Positions 54,284-61,798 of a DNA stretch of 64,000 bases are shown in pieces. Source of the DNA: CAIVAT01 sp964355945 (GTDB lineage: Bacteria > Bacteroidota > Bacteroidia > Bacteroidales > FEN-979). The notes beneath the pieces were generated by a model. That model made no database searches. It was given only the letters and a program-made list of their open reading frames with translations, and had not been told where the DNA came from. The DNA lies in NCBI GenBank assembly GCA_964355945.1, contig CAYHGE010000008.1:8501-72500 (forward strand), in the 5' to 3' direction. The translations under genes and the position numbers were made by a program. How positions within the stretch are numbered: position 1 is the first letter of the stretch; every line of letters starts with the position of its first letter.

Positions 54284-54321
54284 AATTGACATCATTTAGG
54301 TTAGTGTAAAAATTGAAGCGG

Positions 54322-54329
54322 CAAAAGTA
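54322..54329 (-). promoter_or_regulatory. -7 element of the ppdK gene
   Basis: TACTTTTG on the minus strand fits TAnnTTTG. It ends 38 bases before the ATG at 54283. Confidence 0.45.
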
Positions 54330-54370
54330 CAAAAAAAAACGCTTGTTTCTGCGAAATTCAGGAAGGAAAT

Positions 54371-55066
54371 TTAATAGTTCAGCTGGCCGATATTGCTCAT
54401 ATTCCACAGTATCCACTGCTGTCTTCCTCGAATATATGGGGTAGGGGAGGATGGATTCCATTTGAGGGGATTGGGGAGTACGGCAGCAATCAGCGCTGCT
54501 TCTCCGCGTGAGATCTTTGAAGCAGATTTCCCGAAATAGGATTGGGAGGCGGCTTCAACCCCATATATTCCTTTCCCAGTTTCAATTACATTCAGATAAA
54601 CTTCAAGAATGCGTTCTTTTCCCCAAATAAATTCAATGAGTACAGTGAAATAAACTTCGAGGCCTTTCCTTATCCACGACCGTTGTGGCCAGAGAAATAC
54701 ATTTTTTGCAGTTTGCTGAGAAATGGTACTTGCACCCCGCACCTTTTTACCCTGCTTTTTAGCATTGAACTCTTTGGCTTTTTCAATGGATTCGAAATCA
54801 AAACCCGAGTGCTGCAAAAACAGGTTGTCTTCTGACGCAACAACTGCAAGTGGCAGGTTGGGTGACATTTTTTCCAGCGAAATCCACTCTTTTTCCAGTT
54901 TAACTGTCTGCCCTTTCCATGACTGTTCAGCAAGCCGGATCATCATCAGTGGCGTAACCGGCGGATTAACGAATTTATATAGGATAACAAAAAACAGTGT
55001 GGACGTAAAATAGATGATGATGAAATATTTAAAAAACCGCAATAACCGAAGTAAGATTTTTTTCAT
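54371..55066 (-). CDS. mtgA: Monofunctional peptidoglycan transglycosylase
   Basis: A 231-residue membrane-anchored GT51 glycosyltransferase that polymerises lipid II into glycan strands. One transmembrane helix at about 14-32 is followed by the GT51 domain: catalytic Glu79 in VASEDNLFLQH, then RGASTISQQTAKN (about 110-122), KERILEVYLN and YGVEAASQSYFGKSA. No transpeptidase domain is present, as expected for MtgA. Confidence 0.95.
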   Translation of the reverse strand: MKKILLRLLRFFKYFIIIYFTSTLFFVILYKFVNPPVTPLMMIRLAEQSWKGQTVKLEKEWISLEKMSPNLPLAVVASEDNLFLQHSGFDFESIEKAKEFNAKKQGKKVRGASTISQQTAKNVFLWPQRSWIRKGLEVYFTVLIEFIWGKERILEVYLNVIETGKGIYGVEAASQSYFGKSASKISRGEAALIAAVLPNPLKWNPSSPTPYIRGRQQWILWNMSNIGQLNY

Positions 55067-55142
55067 GAATGCATCACTTTACCGGATGATCTCTCCTGAA
55101 CCATCTCTTTGATTAACTGATCTTTTGCCGGATTCAGGAGCT

Positions 55143-55542
55143 TTAATTTTTGTTTATAAACTGGTTTAACTCCTCAATCGATGATTCAAACTCAAATGCA
55201 TCATTCAACAGAAAATAGTTTTTGATATCCCATGTGTATTTGTAAGCATATTTGGCAAATTCGAGCTTGTTTGATTCAAAAGTGAAAAGCTTCATTATTT
55301 GCTTGACCTGTTGGCAGAGCAGACAATTTTTCAAAAATGATCTTTAGCTTATAGTCAGGAGCATTCAGCCCGGTCACCTTTACGTTTGTTTCCGGGTTTG
55401 GTGATTGTTGTATGCCATTCATTACGATGATGAATGGTTCATTTGCCTGTGTGAAAACGACAATGTTTGAAAACTGGGAAAATGAATGGAATCCAGATAG
55501 AAGAAAAACAAATGTGAGTACAAGTGCATGGAGTGATTTCAT
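55143..55542 (-). pseudogene. DUF4476-family gene, shortened and frameshifted
   Basis: Two overlapping minus-strand frames share one gene-like unit. The first (from MKSLHALV at 55542) encodes a signal peptide and an N-terminal module (SNIVVFTQANEPFIIVMNG, TNVKVTGLN), then runs out after IIFEK. The second, in another frame to the stop at 55143, encodes a typical DUF4476 C-terminus (QVKQIMKLFTFESNKLEFAK, NYFLLNDAFEFESS). The middle part of the usual protein is missing at about 55320, so a deletion with frameshift seems to have broken the gene. No assembly gap is near. Confidence 0.7.
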
Positions 55543-55660
55543 TGGGAACACGGTGTTTTAATGGTGTTTTTTAACTAATTTAATGTGAAATTAATGTGCG
55601 GAACTTATATAAATTAGCCGCAAATATAGTTTAATATACAGAGAAAACAATCACTTTCCA

Positions 55661-55668
55661 TACCTTTG
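55661..55668 (+). promoter_or_regulatory. -7 element of the LKR gene
   Basis: TACCTTTG fits TAnnTTTG and ends 22 bases before the ATG at 55691. Confidence 0.5.
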
Positions 55669-55690
55669 CTGTTCCAAAACTAACAGAACT

Positions 55691-57016
55691 ATGAGCAACT
55701 TTATCGGTATCCGGCACGAGGATAAATACAAACTTGAACGAAGAGCCCCACTTACACCCAGGCATGTTGCCAGGCTAGTGAAGCAAAAAAAACTTGATAT
55801 TATCGTGCAAACTTCTGACAAAAGGATTTTTACAGATGAAGAGTACGTTAATGCCGGAGCAATAATTGCCGGGGATCTGAAAAAGTGTTCAGTGATTTTT
55901 GGCGTTAAGGAGATGCCGGAGTCCTTTTTTGAACCTGAAAAAACTTATGTTTTTTTTGCACATGTCGTGAAAGGGCAACCATACAACATGGGCATGCTGC
56001 GCAGGATGATGGAATTAAAATGCAACCTCATCGAATATGAAAAGGTGGTTGACGAACAAGGCAAGCGCCTCATCTTTTTTGGAAGATATGCCGGGATGGC
56101 AGGAATGATCAATTCGCTTTGGGCGCTGGGATTACGCCTGAAGGAGTCTGGCTACAGCTCGAACCTGGTGAAATTAAAACAAGCGCATCACTACCATTCA
56201 CTCAATGAAGCAAAAGATGACATATCTGCCATCGGGCAGTTGATTGCCGAGAAAGGGATTCCCCATGAATTACGGCCATTCGTAATAGGTTTCACCGGAT
56301 ACGGGAATGTTTCGCAGGGCGCTCAGGAAATCATCGGTCTCTTGCCGGTTAAGGAGATCTCGCCGGAAAAGTTGCTTGAATTGCACAAACGAAAAAAATT
56401 ACCAGACAACCTGGTTTACAAGGTCATTTTTAAAGAGGAAGATCTTTTTGAACATGTTGATGGTGATCCGTTTGACCTTCATGATTATTATGCAAATCCG
56501 CATCAATACCGGAGTATGTTTAAACAATACATACCTTACCTGTCAATGTTGATCAACTGTGTTTACTGGGATAAACGATACCCAAGGCTGGTCACAAAAC
56601 AATTTCTGAAAGAACTTTATGCTGAGGGAGAACCCCGCCTCACTGTAATCGGTGATATCAGCTGTGATGTGGATGGTTCCGTTGAATGTACCCTGAAACC
56701 TACTGAAATAGATGATCCGATTTTTGTTTATAACCCGGATACTGAACAAATTACCATGGGTTATAAAGGCAAGGGGATGCTTGTAATGGCTGTTGATATC
56801 CTGCCGGCTGAATTGCCCCGCGATTCGTCTGATGGCTTTGCAGATGTACTCGTGAACTTTGTAAAACCCATTGCAGATGCTGATTTTACTGAACATTTTG
56901 ATGATCTTGACCTTCCAAAGGCCATAAAGAAGGCATTGATCCTGCACAATGGGGAGTTGACCCCTGAATATAAGTATATGGAGGAGTTTTTGAAAAATAA
57001 ACAGGTGAACAGGTGA
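55691..57016 (+). CDS. Lysine-ketoglutarate reductase (LKR)-like protein
   Basis: A 441-residue protein resembling the LKR half of the bifunctional lysine-degrading enzyme of plants and animals, with an AlaDH/PNT-type N-terminal domain (GIRHEDKYKLERRAPLTP, 6-23), the FFGRYAGMAGMIN segment (about 129-141) and a nucleotide-binding GFTGYGNVSQGAQEI (about 199-213). LKR condenses lysine with 2-oxoglutarate to saccharopine. The saccharopine dehydrogenase gene follows on the same strand, so both steps are encoded together. The last four residues (QVNR) and the stop are encoded by an octamer repeat. Confidence 0.85.
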   Translation: MSNFIGIRHEDKYKLERRAPLTPRHVARLVKQKKLDIIVQTSDKRIFTDEEYVNAGAIIAGDLKKCSVIFGVKEMPESFFEPEKTYVFFAHVVKGQPYNMGMLRRMMELKCNLIEYEKVVDEQGKRLIFFGRYAGMAGMINSLWALGLRLKESGYSSNLVKLKQAHHYHSLNEAKDDISAIGQLIAEKGIPHELRPFVIGFTGYGNVSQGAQEIIGLLPVKEISPEKLLELHKRKKLPDNLVYKVIFKEEDLFEHVDGDPFDLHDYYANPHQYRSMFKQYIPYLSMLINCVYWDKRYPRLVTKQFLKELYAEGEPRLTVIGDISCDVDGSVECTLKPTEIDDPIFVYNPDTEQITMGYKGKGMLVMAVDILPAELPRDSSDGFADVLVNFVKPIADADFTEHFDDLDLPKAIKKALILHNGELTPEYKYMEEFLKNKQVNR

Positions 57017-57330
57017 ACAGGTGAACAGGTGAGCAGGTGAACAGGTGAACAGGTGAACAGGTGAACAGGTGAGCAGGTGAACGTAAACAACTTTNNNNNN
57101 NNNNNNNNNNNNNNNNNNNNNNNNNNNNNNNNNNNNNNNNNNNNNNNNNNNNNNNNNNNNNNNNNNNNNNNNNNNNNNNNNNNNNNNNNNNNNNAACAGG
57201 TGAACAGGTGAACAGGTGAACAGGTGAGCAGGTGAACGTAAACAACTTTACTCACACGCTCACCTGTTTACCCGCAAACACGGTTACCCGCTCACTCGTT
57301 TACTTGTTTACTTGTTTACTGCTATCCCCA
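57001..57330. repeat. Octamer array (A/G)CAGGTGA x10, then a degenerate inverted array, with a gap inside
   Basis: 57001-57080 is ten perfect 8-bp units (A or G)CAGGTGA. The LKR stop TGA is inside unit 2. After a short tail comes the 100-N run at 57095-57194, flanked by exact 55-bp copies (57040-57094 and 57195-57249). From about 57250 to 57330 lie degenerate 8-bp units in the opposite sense (for example CTCACCTGTTTAC), which could pair with the left array. This fills the 331 bases between the LKR and saccharopine dehydrogenase genes; no gene was seen. Confidence 0.85.
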
Positions 57331-57347
57331 CTCACTAATTGAAAAAA

Positions 57348-58414
57348 ATGAAAAAAATCTTAATTCTCGGTTCCGGGCTTGTAGCCAAACCAATTATCCA
57401 GCATTTACTCTCTAAAAACTACCAGGTTACAGTCGCTTCCAATACGCCTGACCGGTCAGACATGATGATTGCAGGCAATATTCATGGTGAGTCGGTTCTG
57501 TGGGACGCCGGGGATGAGGAGTCACTAAGCAGATTGATAGCTGACCATGATATTACAGTAAGCTTACTGCCTTATGTCTTTCACGTGATGGTGGCCAGGC
57601 ATTGTGTTGCGCATAAAAAAAACATGGTTACCACCTCGTATGTAAAACCCGAAATGCATGCGTTGGATGCAGCTGCAAAAGATGCGGGGATCATTTTGTT
57701 GAACGAAATGGGACTTGATCCGGGGATTGACCACATGTCGGCCATGCGCATTATCGACAAGGTGCATGAACGGGAAGGAGCCATCCTTGAATTTTTCTCT
57801 ATTTGCGGGGCTTTACCTGCTCCGGAAGCTGCTGACAATCCATTCAAATATAAATTCTCCTGGAGCCCGAAAGGTGTGGTATTGGCCGGCAACAATGATG
57901 CTGTTTATCTGTATCACGGGAAAGTAGTTGAGTTGCCGACCCGCGATTTATTTAAAAATCCATTCCTTGTAAACTTTCCCGAAGTTGGTGACCTGGAAGT
58001 TTATCCTAACCGCGATTCGCTTGCATACAAGGAAATTTATGGCATTCCTGAAGCCCGGACTATGTACCGCGGCACGTTCCGATACAGGGGATGGTGTGAA
58101 ACCCTCGATGCAATAAAACAACTGAACCTGATTTCTGCTGAAAAATTTGACATGTCAGGAATGACATTTGCCGGTTTGGTTAGTAAGCAGGCAGGATTGG
58201 CAGAAAGTAATCATGATATCAGAACCCGGGTTGCAATCCATCTTGGAATTCCTGTAACTTCGCAAGCCATTAAGGCCATGAGTTGGCTCGGTTTGTTTGA
58301 TGATTCCCTGATGAACAGGTCTTTTGATTCTTCCTTCGAGGTGACCTCTGACCTGATGATTGAAAAAATGAGCCTGGGCCAGAAGGAACGGGATATGGTG
58401 GCGATGCAGCACAC
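57348..58414 (+). CDS. Saccharopine dehydrogenase (3' end lost in a gap)
   Basis: Oxidises saccharopine to glutamate and aminoadipate semialdehyde, the step after LKR. Start ATG at 57348 (a TTG at 57339 also opens the frame). The N-terminal Rossmann fold starts with KILILGSGLVAKPIIQHL, and the domain continues with NEMGLDPGIDHMSAM (about 124-138) and a saccharopine-dehydrogenase C-terminal domain. About 355 residues are visible of a usual 440-450. The frame is cut at MVAMQHT by a real 100-N gap (58415-58514), whose flanks share no sequence. Confidence 0.9.
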
Positions 58415-58514
58415 NNNNNNNNNNNNNNNNNNNNNNNNNNNNNNNNNNNNNNNNNNNNNNNNNNNNNNNNNNNNNNNNNNNNNNNNNNNNNNNNNNNNNN
58501 NNNNNNNNNNNNNN
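58415..58514. other. True assembly gap (flanks unrelated)
   Basis: 100 N with no shared sequence on the two sides, unlike the three gaps with 55-bp duplicated flanks. It hides the end of the saccharopine dehydrogenase gene, an intergenic region of unknown size and the start of the TerB-DnaJ gene. The reading frame happens to stay open through the N run, creating a false fusion. Confidence 0.9.
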
Positions 58515-59219
58515 GCAAAATGGGTTGGTGGCGGACTCGGCTGGGTTTTCGGCGGACCGATCGGTGCCATTCTTGGTGTTGCCCTGGGATCCATGTTGGA
58601 TGGAGCCAGCAGCGGGCAAAGTTCCTATCGTGGTACACAGCGTGGTGATTTTTCCATGAGTTTACTGGTCCTTTCTGCTGCCGTTATGAAGGCGGATCAG
58701 AAGATCGTGAAATCCGAGCTCGAATTTGTGCGCAACTTTTTTGTCAACCAGTTTGGTCTTGAAGAAGGGAACAGGTTGATTACCATGCTGCAGGAAATTC
58801 TGAAACAGGATATAAATATTCAGGAGGTGAGTGTACAGGTCGGACAGTTTACCGATTATCCTGTTAAACTTCAACTTGTTAACTACTTGTTTGGGATTGC
58901 AGCAGCCGATGGACAGTACCACCCTGATGAAGTTGACATGATTTCAACCATTGCAGGCTACATGGGGGTTTCCTCAGCTGATTTCACATCTATCAAAGCC
59001 ATGTTTGTGAAAAGTACCGGCTGGGCTTATGATGTTCTTGAAATTGCTTCAAGTGCAACAGACGATGAAGTTAAAAAAGCATATCGCGAAATGGCCAAAA
59101 AACACCATCCCGACAAGGTTTCCCACCTGGGTGAGGATATCAGGAAGTCGGCCACTGAAAAGTTTCAGAAAGTAAGTGCTGCTTATGAGGAGATCAAGAA
59201 GCAGCGTGGCATGAGTTAA
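58515..59219 (+). CDS. TerB-DnaJ (DjlA-like) protein, 5' end lost in a gap
   Basis: The visible 234 residues begin with a Gly/Ala-rich membrane-type segment (WVGGGLGWVFGGPIGAILG), then a TerB-like helical domain (about 45-150, KADQKIVKSELEFV and AADGQYHPDE). The J domain at about 170-232 has the HPD motif in KKHHPDKV, needed to stimulate Hsp70 (DnaK). The layout matches DjlA, a co-chaperone anchored to the inner membrane. Only about ten N-terminal residues seem to be missing. Confidence 0.88.
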   Translation, partial: AKWVGGGLGWVFGGPIGAILGVALGSMLDGASSGQSSYRGTQRGDFSMSLLVLSAAVMKADQKIVKSELEFVRNFFVNQFGLEEGNRLITMLQEILKQDINIQEVSVQVGQFTDYPVKLQLVNYLFGIAAADGQYHPDEVDMISTIAGYMGVSSADFTSIKAMFVKSTGWAYDVLEIASSATDDEVKKAYREMAKKHHPDKVSHLGEDIRKSATEKFQKVSAAYEEIKKQRGMS

Positions 59220-59261
59220 CCTGCTTCAACTTCTGGAAGGAGGAAATGCCGAACCGGGATT

Positions 59262-59296
59262 AAAAAAAATGGGCTGTAAGTTGAATTACAGCCCAT
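59262..59296 (-). terminator. Intrinsic terminator of the blue-copper T9SS gene
   Basis: On the minus strand, ATGGGCTGTAA and TTACAGCCCAT form an 11-bp perfect stem with a six-base loop, followed by seven or eight T. It lies about 60 bases past the stop at 59358. Confidence 0.92.
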
Positions 59297-59357
59297 GGCA
59301 CCCAAACCATAATAAACTCAAAAAACAAAACAAAACAAAATAAACAAAATTTCCGGG

Positions 59358-60233
59358 TTAATCGATCAGCATGATCTTTTTAACCTGTGAGCCGGTTTCT
59401 GAATTAATCCGTATAAAGTAAAAGCCTTTTGGCCCTGAGGAGATGTCGAATGAATACTCATCTGACCCTAAACATTCCCGTGACAGTATTTTCTTTCCAC
59501 TGATATCCATCACAGTTACATTCAGAATCTGATTTTTTAAACTACCAGCATTGAATTTTATCAAACCCTTGGTGGGATTGGGATAAACCTGCAATTCAGA
59601 CACGGTTATATCACTGATACCGACAGTTGATGCAGCCTGAGTTACCGTTGCCGTTTGAGACATGGCACCTGATGCTGAGAGGGTAATCACGGCTGTCCGG
59701 GCAACATTGGTGGCATTCGCAAGATAACTTGCATTGAGCGTGCCGTTACCGCTACCTGAAGGATCTACCGTGCACCACGAGGCATTGCTGCTGGCTGACC
59801 AGGATGAGTTAGAGGTTACGGTGAAGGTTGTTGAGCCTGCAGTTGCAGAAACACTTCTGTTGGATGGTGCAACTGAAAGGGTAGGAGCAGCAGTAGCATT
59901 GAATGTTCCTGCCATATCCGGGGCATGCGGTGTGCAAACATAAGCATATGAGCCAACTACGGTAACCTTATATTCAAAGGTTGGATTTGCACTGTTTATC
60001 AGTGCATCCCAGGAGGCTGCACCGGCCGGAATACCTCCCGGATTTGATGTTGTGGTATGGTTTCCTGCACTTAAAACCCAACGAATTGTGTCGCCCACAT
60101 TCACATTAAGACTTGATGGGCTAAAGAAGAAGTTGCCAACTGAAACCACGTGTTTGGTGGCCATGGAGGATGTATGAAATGCAAGGGCTGATATGATGAT
60201 CAATAAGAAAGTTAAACTGGTAGATTTTTTCAT
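59358..60233 (-). CDS. Secreted cupredoxin with BACON-like domain and T9SS sorting domain
   Basis: A 291-residue exported protein. After the signal peptide (1-25) comes a plastocyanin-like domain (27-113) with a full type 1 copper site: His59 in AGNHTTTS, then Cys100, His103 and Met107 in CTPHAPDM. A BACON-like or Ig-like domain (115-205) with SWSASSNASWC follows. The last 80 residues form a T9SS sorting domain (QVYPNPTKGLI, GPKGFYFIRINSETGSQVKKIML). It is probably exported by T9SS and held on the surface or released; the role of the copper site (electron transfer or binding) is unknown. Confidence 0.85.
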   Translation of the reverse strand: MKKSTSLTFLLIIISALAFHTSSMATKHVVSVGNFFFSPSSLNVNVGDTIRWVLSAGNHTTTSNPGGIPAGAASWDALINSANPTFEYKVTVVGSYAYVCTPHAPDMAGTFNATAAPTLSVAPSNRSVSATAGSTTFTVTSNSSWSASSNASWCTVDPSGSGNGTLNASYLANATNVARTAVITLSASGAMSQTATVTQAASTVGISDITVSELQVYPNPTKGLIKFNAGSLKNQILNVTVMDISGKKILSRECLGSDEYSFDISSGPKGFYFIRINSETGSQVKKIMLID

Positions 60234-60364
60234 AAGTTTATTGTGTGTAATTTAGACTAAATAAATACAAAGATACAGCAATTTTTCATATTTATACACA
60301 ACTGTAAATAATTTATAATTTTTTAACACATTAAGAAGGTCATTGCAGTACTGGGAATTTAGAT

Positions 60365-60372
60365 TACTTTTG
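60365..60372 (+). promoter_or_regulatory. -7 element of the alpha-L-fucosidase gene
   Basis: TACTTTTG fits TAnnTTTG and ends 11 bases before the ATG at 60384. Confidence 0.45.
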
Positions 60373-60383
60373 AGCATAAATAA

Positions 60384-61793
60384 ATGATGATGAACGTTTC
60401 ACGGATTCTGATATGCCTGGCTTTATTGATTTCATTGCCGGGATTTTCCCAACCACTGTTAGCCGATAAAGTCGAAACCGAATCTGATCCGGTGATTCTT
60501 AAAAAGCTCGAGCAATGGAAAGACCTTAAATTTGGATTGCTCATGCACTGGGGAACTTACAGTCAATGGGGAATCGTGGAGTCCTGGTCTCTTTGCTCGG
60601 AAGACGAGGACTGGTGCCGCAGGAAAAATAAAAATTACATCGAATATTGCAGGGAATATACTCAACTAAAGGCGACGTTCAACCCTGTCAGATTTGACCC
60701 TGGTTCCTGGGCAAAGGCTGCTAGATATGCCGGAATGAAATACGTGATCTTTACAACAAAGCATCATGACGGTTTTTGCATGTTTGATACAAAGCAGACT
60801 GATTATAGCATTACTGATGCAGCCTGTCCTTTTAATTCAAACCAGAAAGCGAATGTGACCAAGGAGATTTTCGACGCGTTCAGGGCAGAGGGATTTTGGG
60901 CCGGAGCCTATTTCTCCAAACCAGATTGGCATTGCAATGATTACTGGGCTGAAGAGTGGGCTACGCCAAACAGAAACGTAAACTACAGCATTAAAAAGTA
61001 CCCGGAACGCTGGCAGAAATATTGTGATTTTACGTATAACCAAATAAGGGAACTTCTGAGCAACTATGGCAAAGTTGATATCTTGTGGCTGGATGGGGGA
61101 TGGGTAGATCCTAAAAACGGTCAGGATATAAATATGCCGAAAATTGCCTCCATGGCGCGTGGTTACCAGAATGATTTGCTCATTGTTGACCGCGCTGTTA
61201 CCGGAAAATACGAGAATTATCGCACGCCCGAGCAGGAAATTCCCGACAGGTTGCTCGATTATCCATGGGAGACATGCATGACCATGGCAACGTCATGGTC
61301 GTATGTTCCGGGTGATATTTATAAGCCCGCCAACAAAATTATTCATAACCTGGCTGAAATTGTTTGCAAAGGAGGTAATTATCTCCTGAACATCGGGCCA
61401 TCACCGGAAGGGGAGTGGGCAGACAGCGCTTACCAGAGGCTGCAGGAAATAGGTGACTGGATGAATATCAACGGGGAAGCCATTTACAATTCCAGGCCCA
61501 TTGCACCCTATAAATCCGGGAATGTGTGTTTCACTTCAAACCCTGATGGTACCATTTACCTGATATACCTTGCTGCTCCGTGTGAATCAACGATGCCTGC
61601 CTGTGTTGAGGTCAGAGGGTATACACCTGTGCAGGGTTCGATTCTGGAATTGTTGGGTGCGACAGGAACATTGAAATGGAAAAAAGGGAAGGATGCAAAC
61701 ATTTTTATTGAAATTCCCAGGAGTTTGCAGAAAGCTCCTCCCTGCAGTCACGCATGGACATTCCGGATCTCATTGTTGTTGAATGAAAAGTGA
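60384..61793 (+). CDS. GH29 alpha-L-fucosidase
   Basis: A 469-residue secreted glycoside hydrolase of family 29, which releases alpha-linked L-fucose with retention. Signal peptide 1-22; the catalytic TIM barrel has KFGLLMHWGTYS (49-60), TTKHHDGFCMFDT (124-136) and the nucleophile Asp237 in DILWLDGGW, then a short beta domain. Three ATGs in a row lie at the start. It stands alone, with no TonB/SusD pair beside it, so it is not part of a local polysaccharide-use locus. Convergent with the porin gene. Confidence 0.94.
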   Translation: MMMNVSRILICLALLISLPGFSQPLLADKVETESDPVILKKLEQWKDLKFGLLMHWGTYSQWGIVESWSLCSEDEDWCRRKNKNYIEYCREYTQLKATFNPVRFDPGSWAKAARYAGMKYVIFTTKHHDGFCMFDTKQTDYSITDAACPFNSNQKANVTKEIFDAFRAEGFWAGAYFSKPDWHCNDYWAEEWATPNRNVNYSIKKYPERWQKYCDFTYNQIRELLSNYGKVDILWLDGGWVDPKNGQDINMPKIASMARGYQNDLLIVDRAVTGKYENYRTPEQEIPDRLLDYPWETCMTMATSWSYVPGDIYKPANKIIHNLAEIVCKGGNYLLNIGPSPEGEWADSAYQRLQEIGDWMNINGEAIYNSRPIAPYKSGNVCFTSNPDGTIYLIYLAAPCESTMPACVEVRGYTPVQGSILELLGATGTLKWKKGKDANIFIEIPRSLQKAPPCSHAWTFRISLLLNEK

Positions 61794-61798
61794 AGTAG

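Noticed and set aside
55143..55542. Programmed frameshift in the DUF4476 gene
   Set aside because: No slippery sequence was seen at the junction and the middle of the family is missing, which a frameshift alone would not explain.
57001..57330. CRISPR array
   Set aside because: The units are 8 bp, directly adjacent and without spacers; no cas genes are near.
57339..59219. A single 626-residue saccharopine dehydrogenase-DnaJ fusion
   Set aside because: The join runs through 100 N with unrelated flanks; domain content fits two separate genes.
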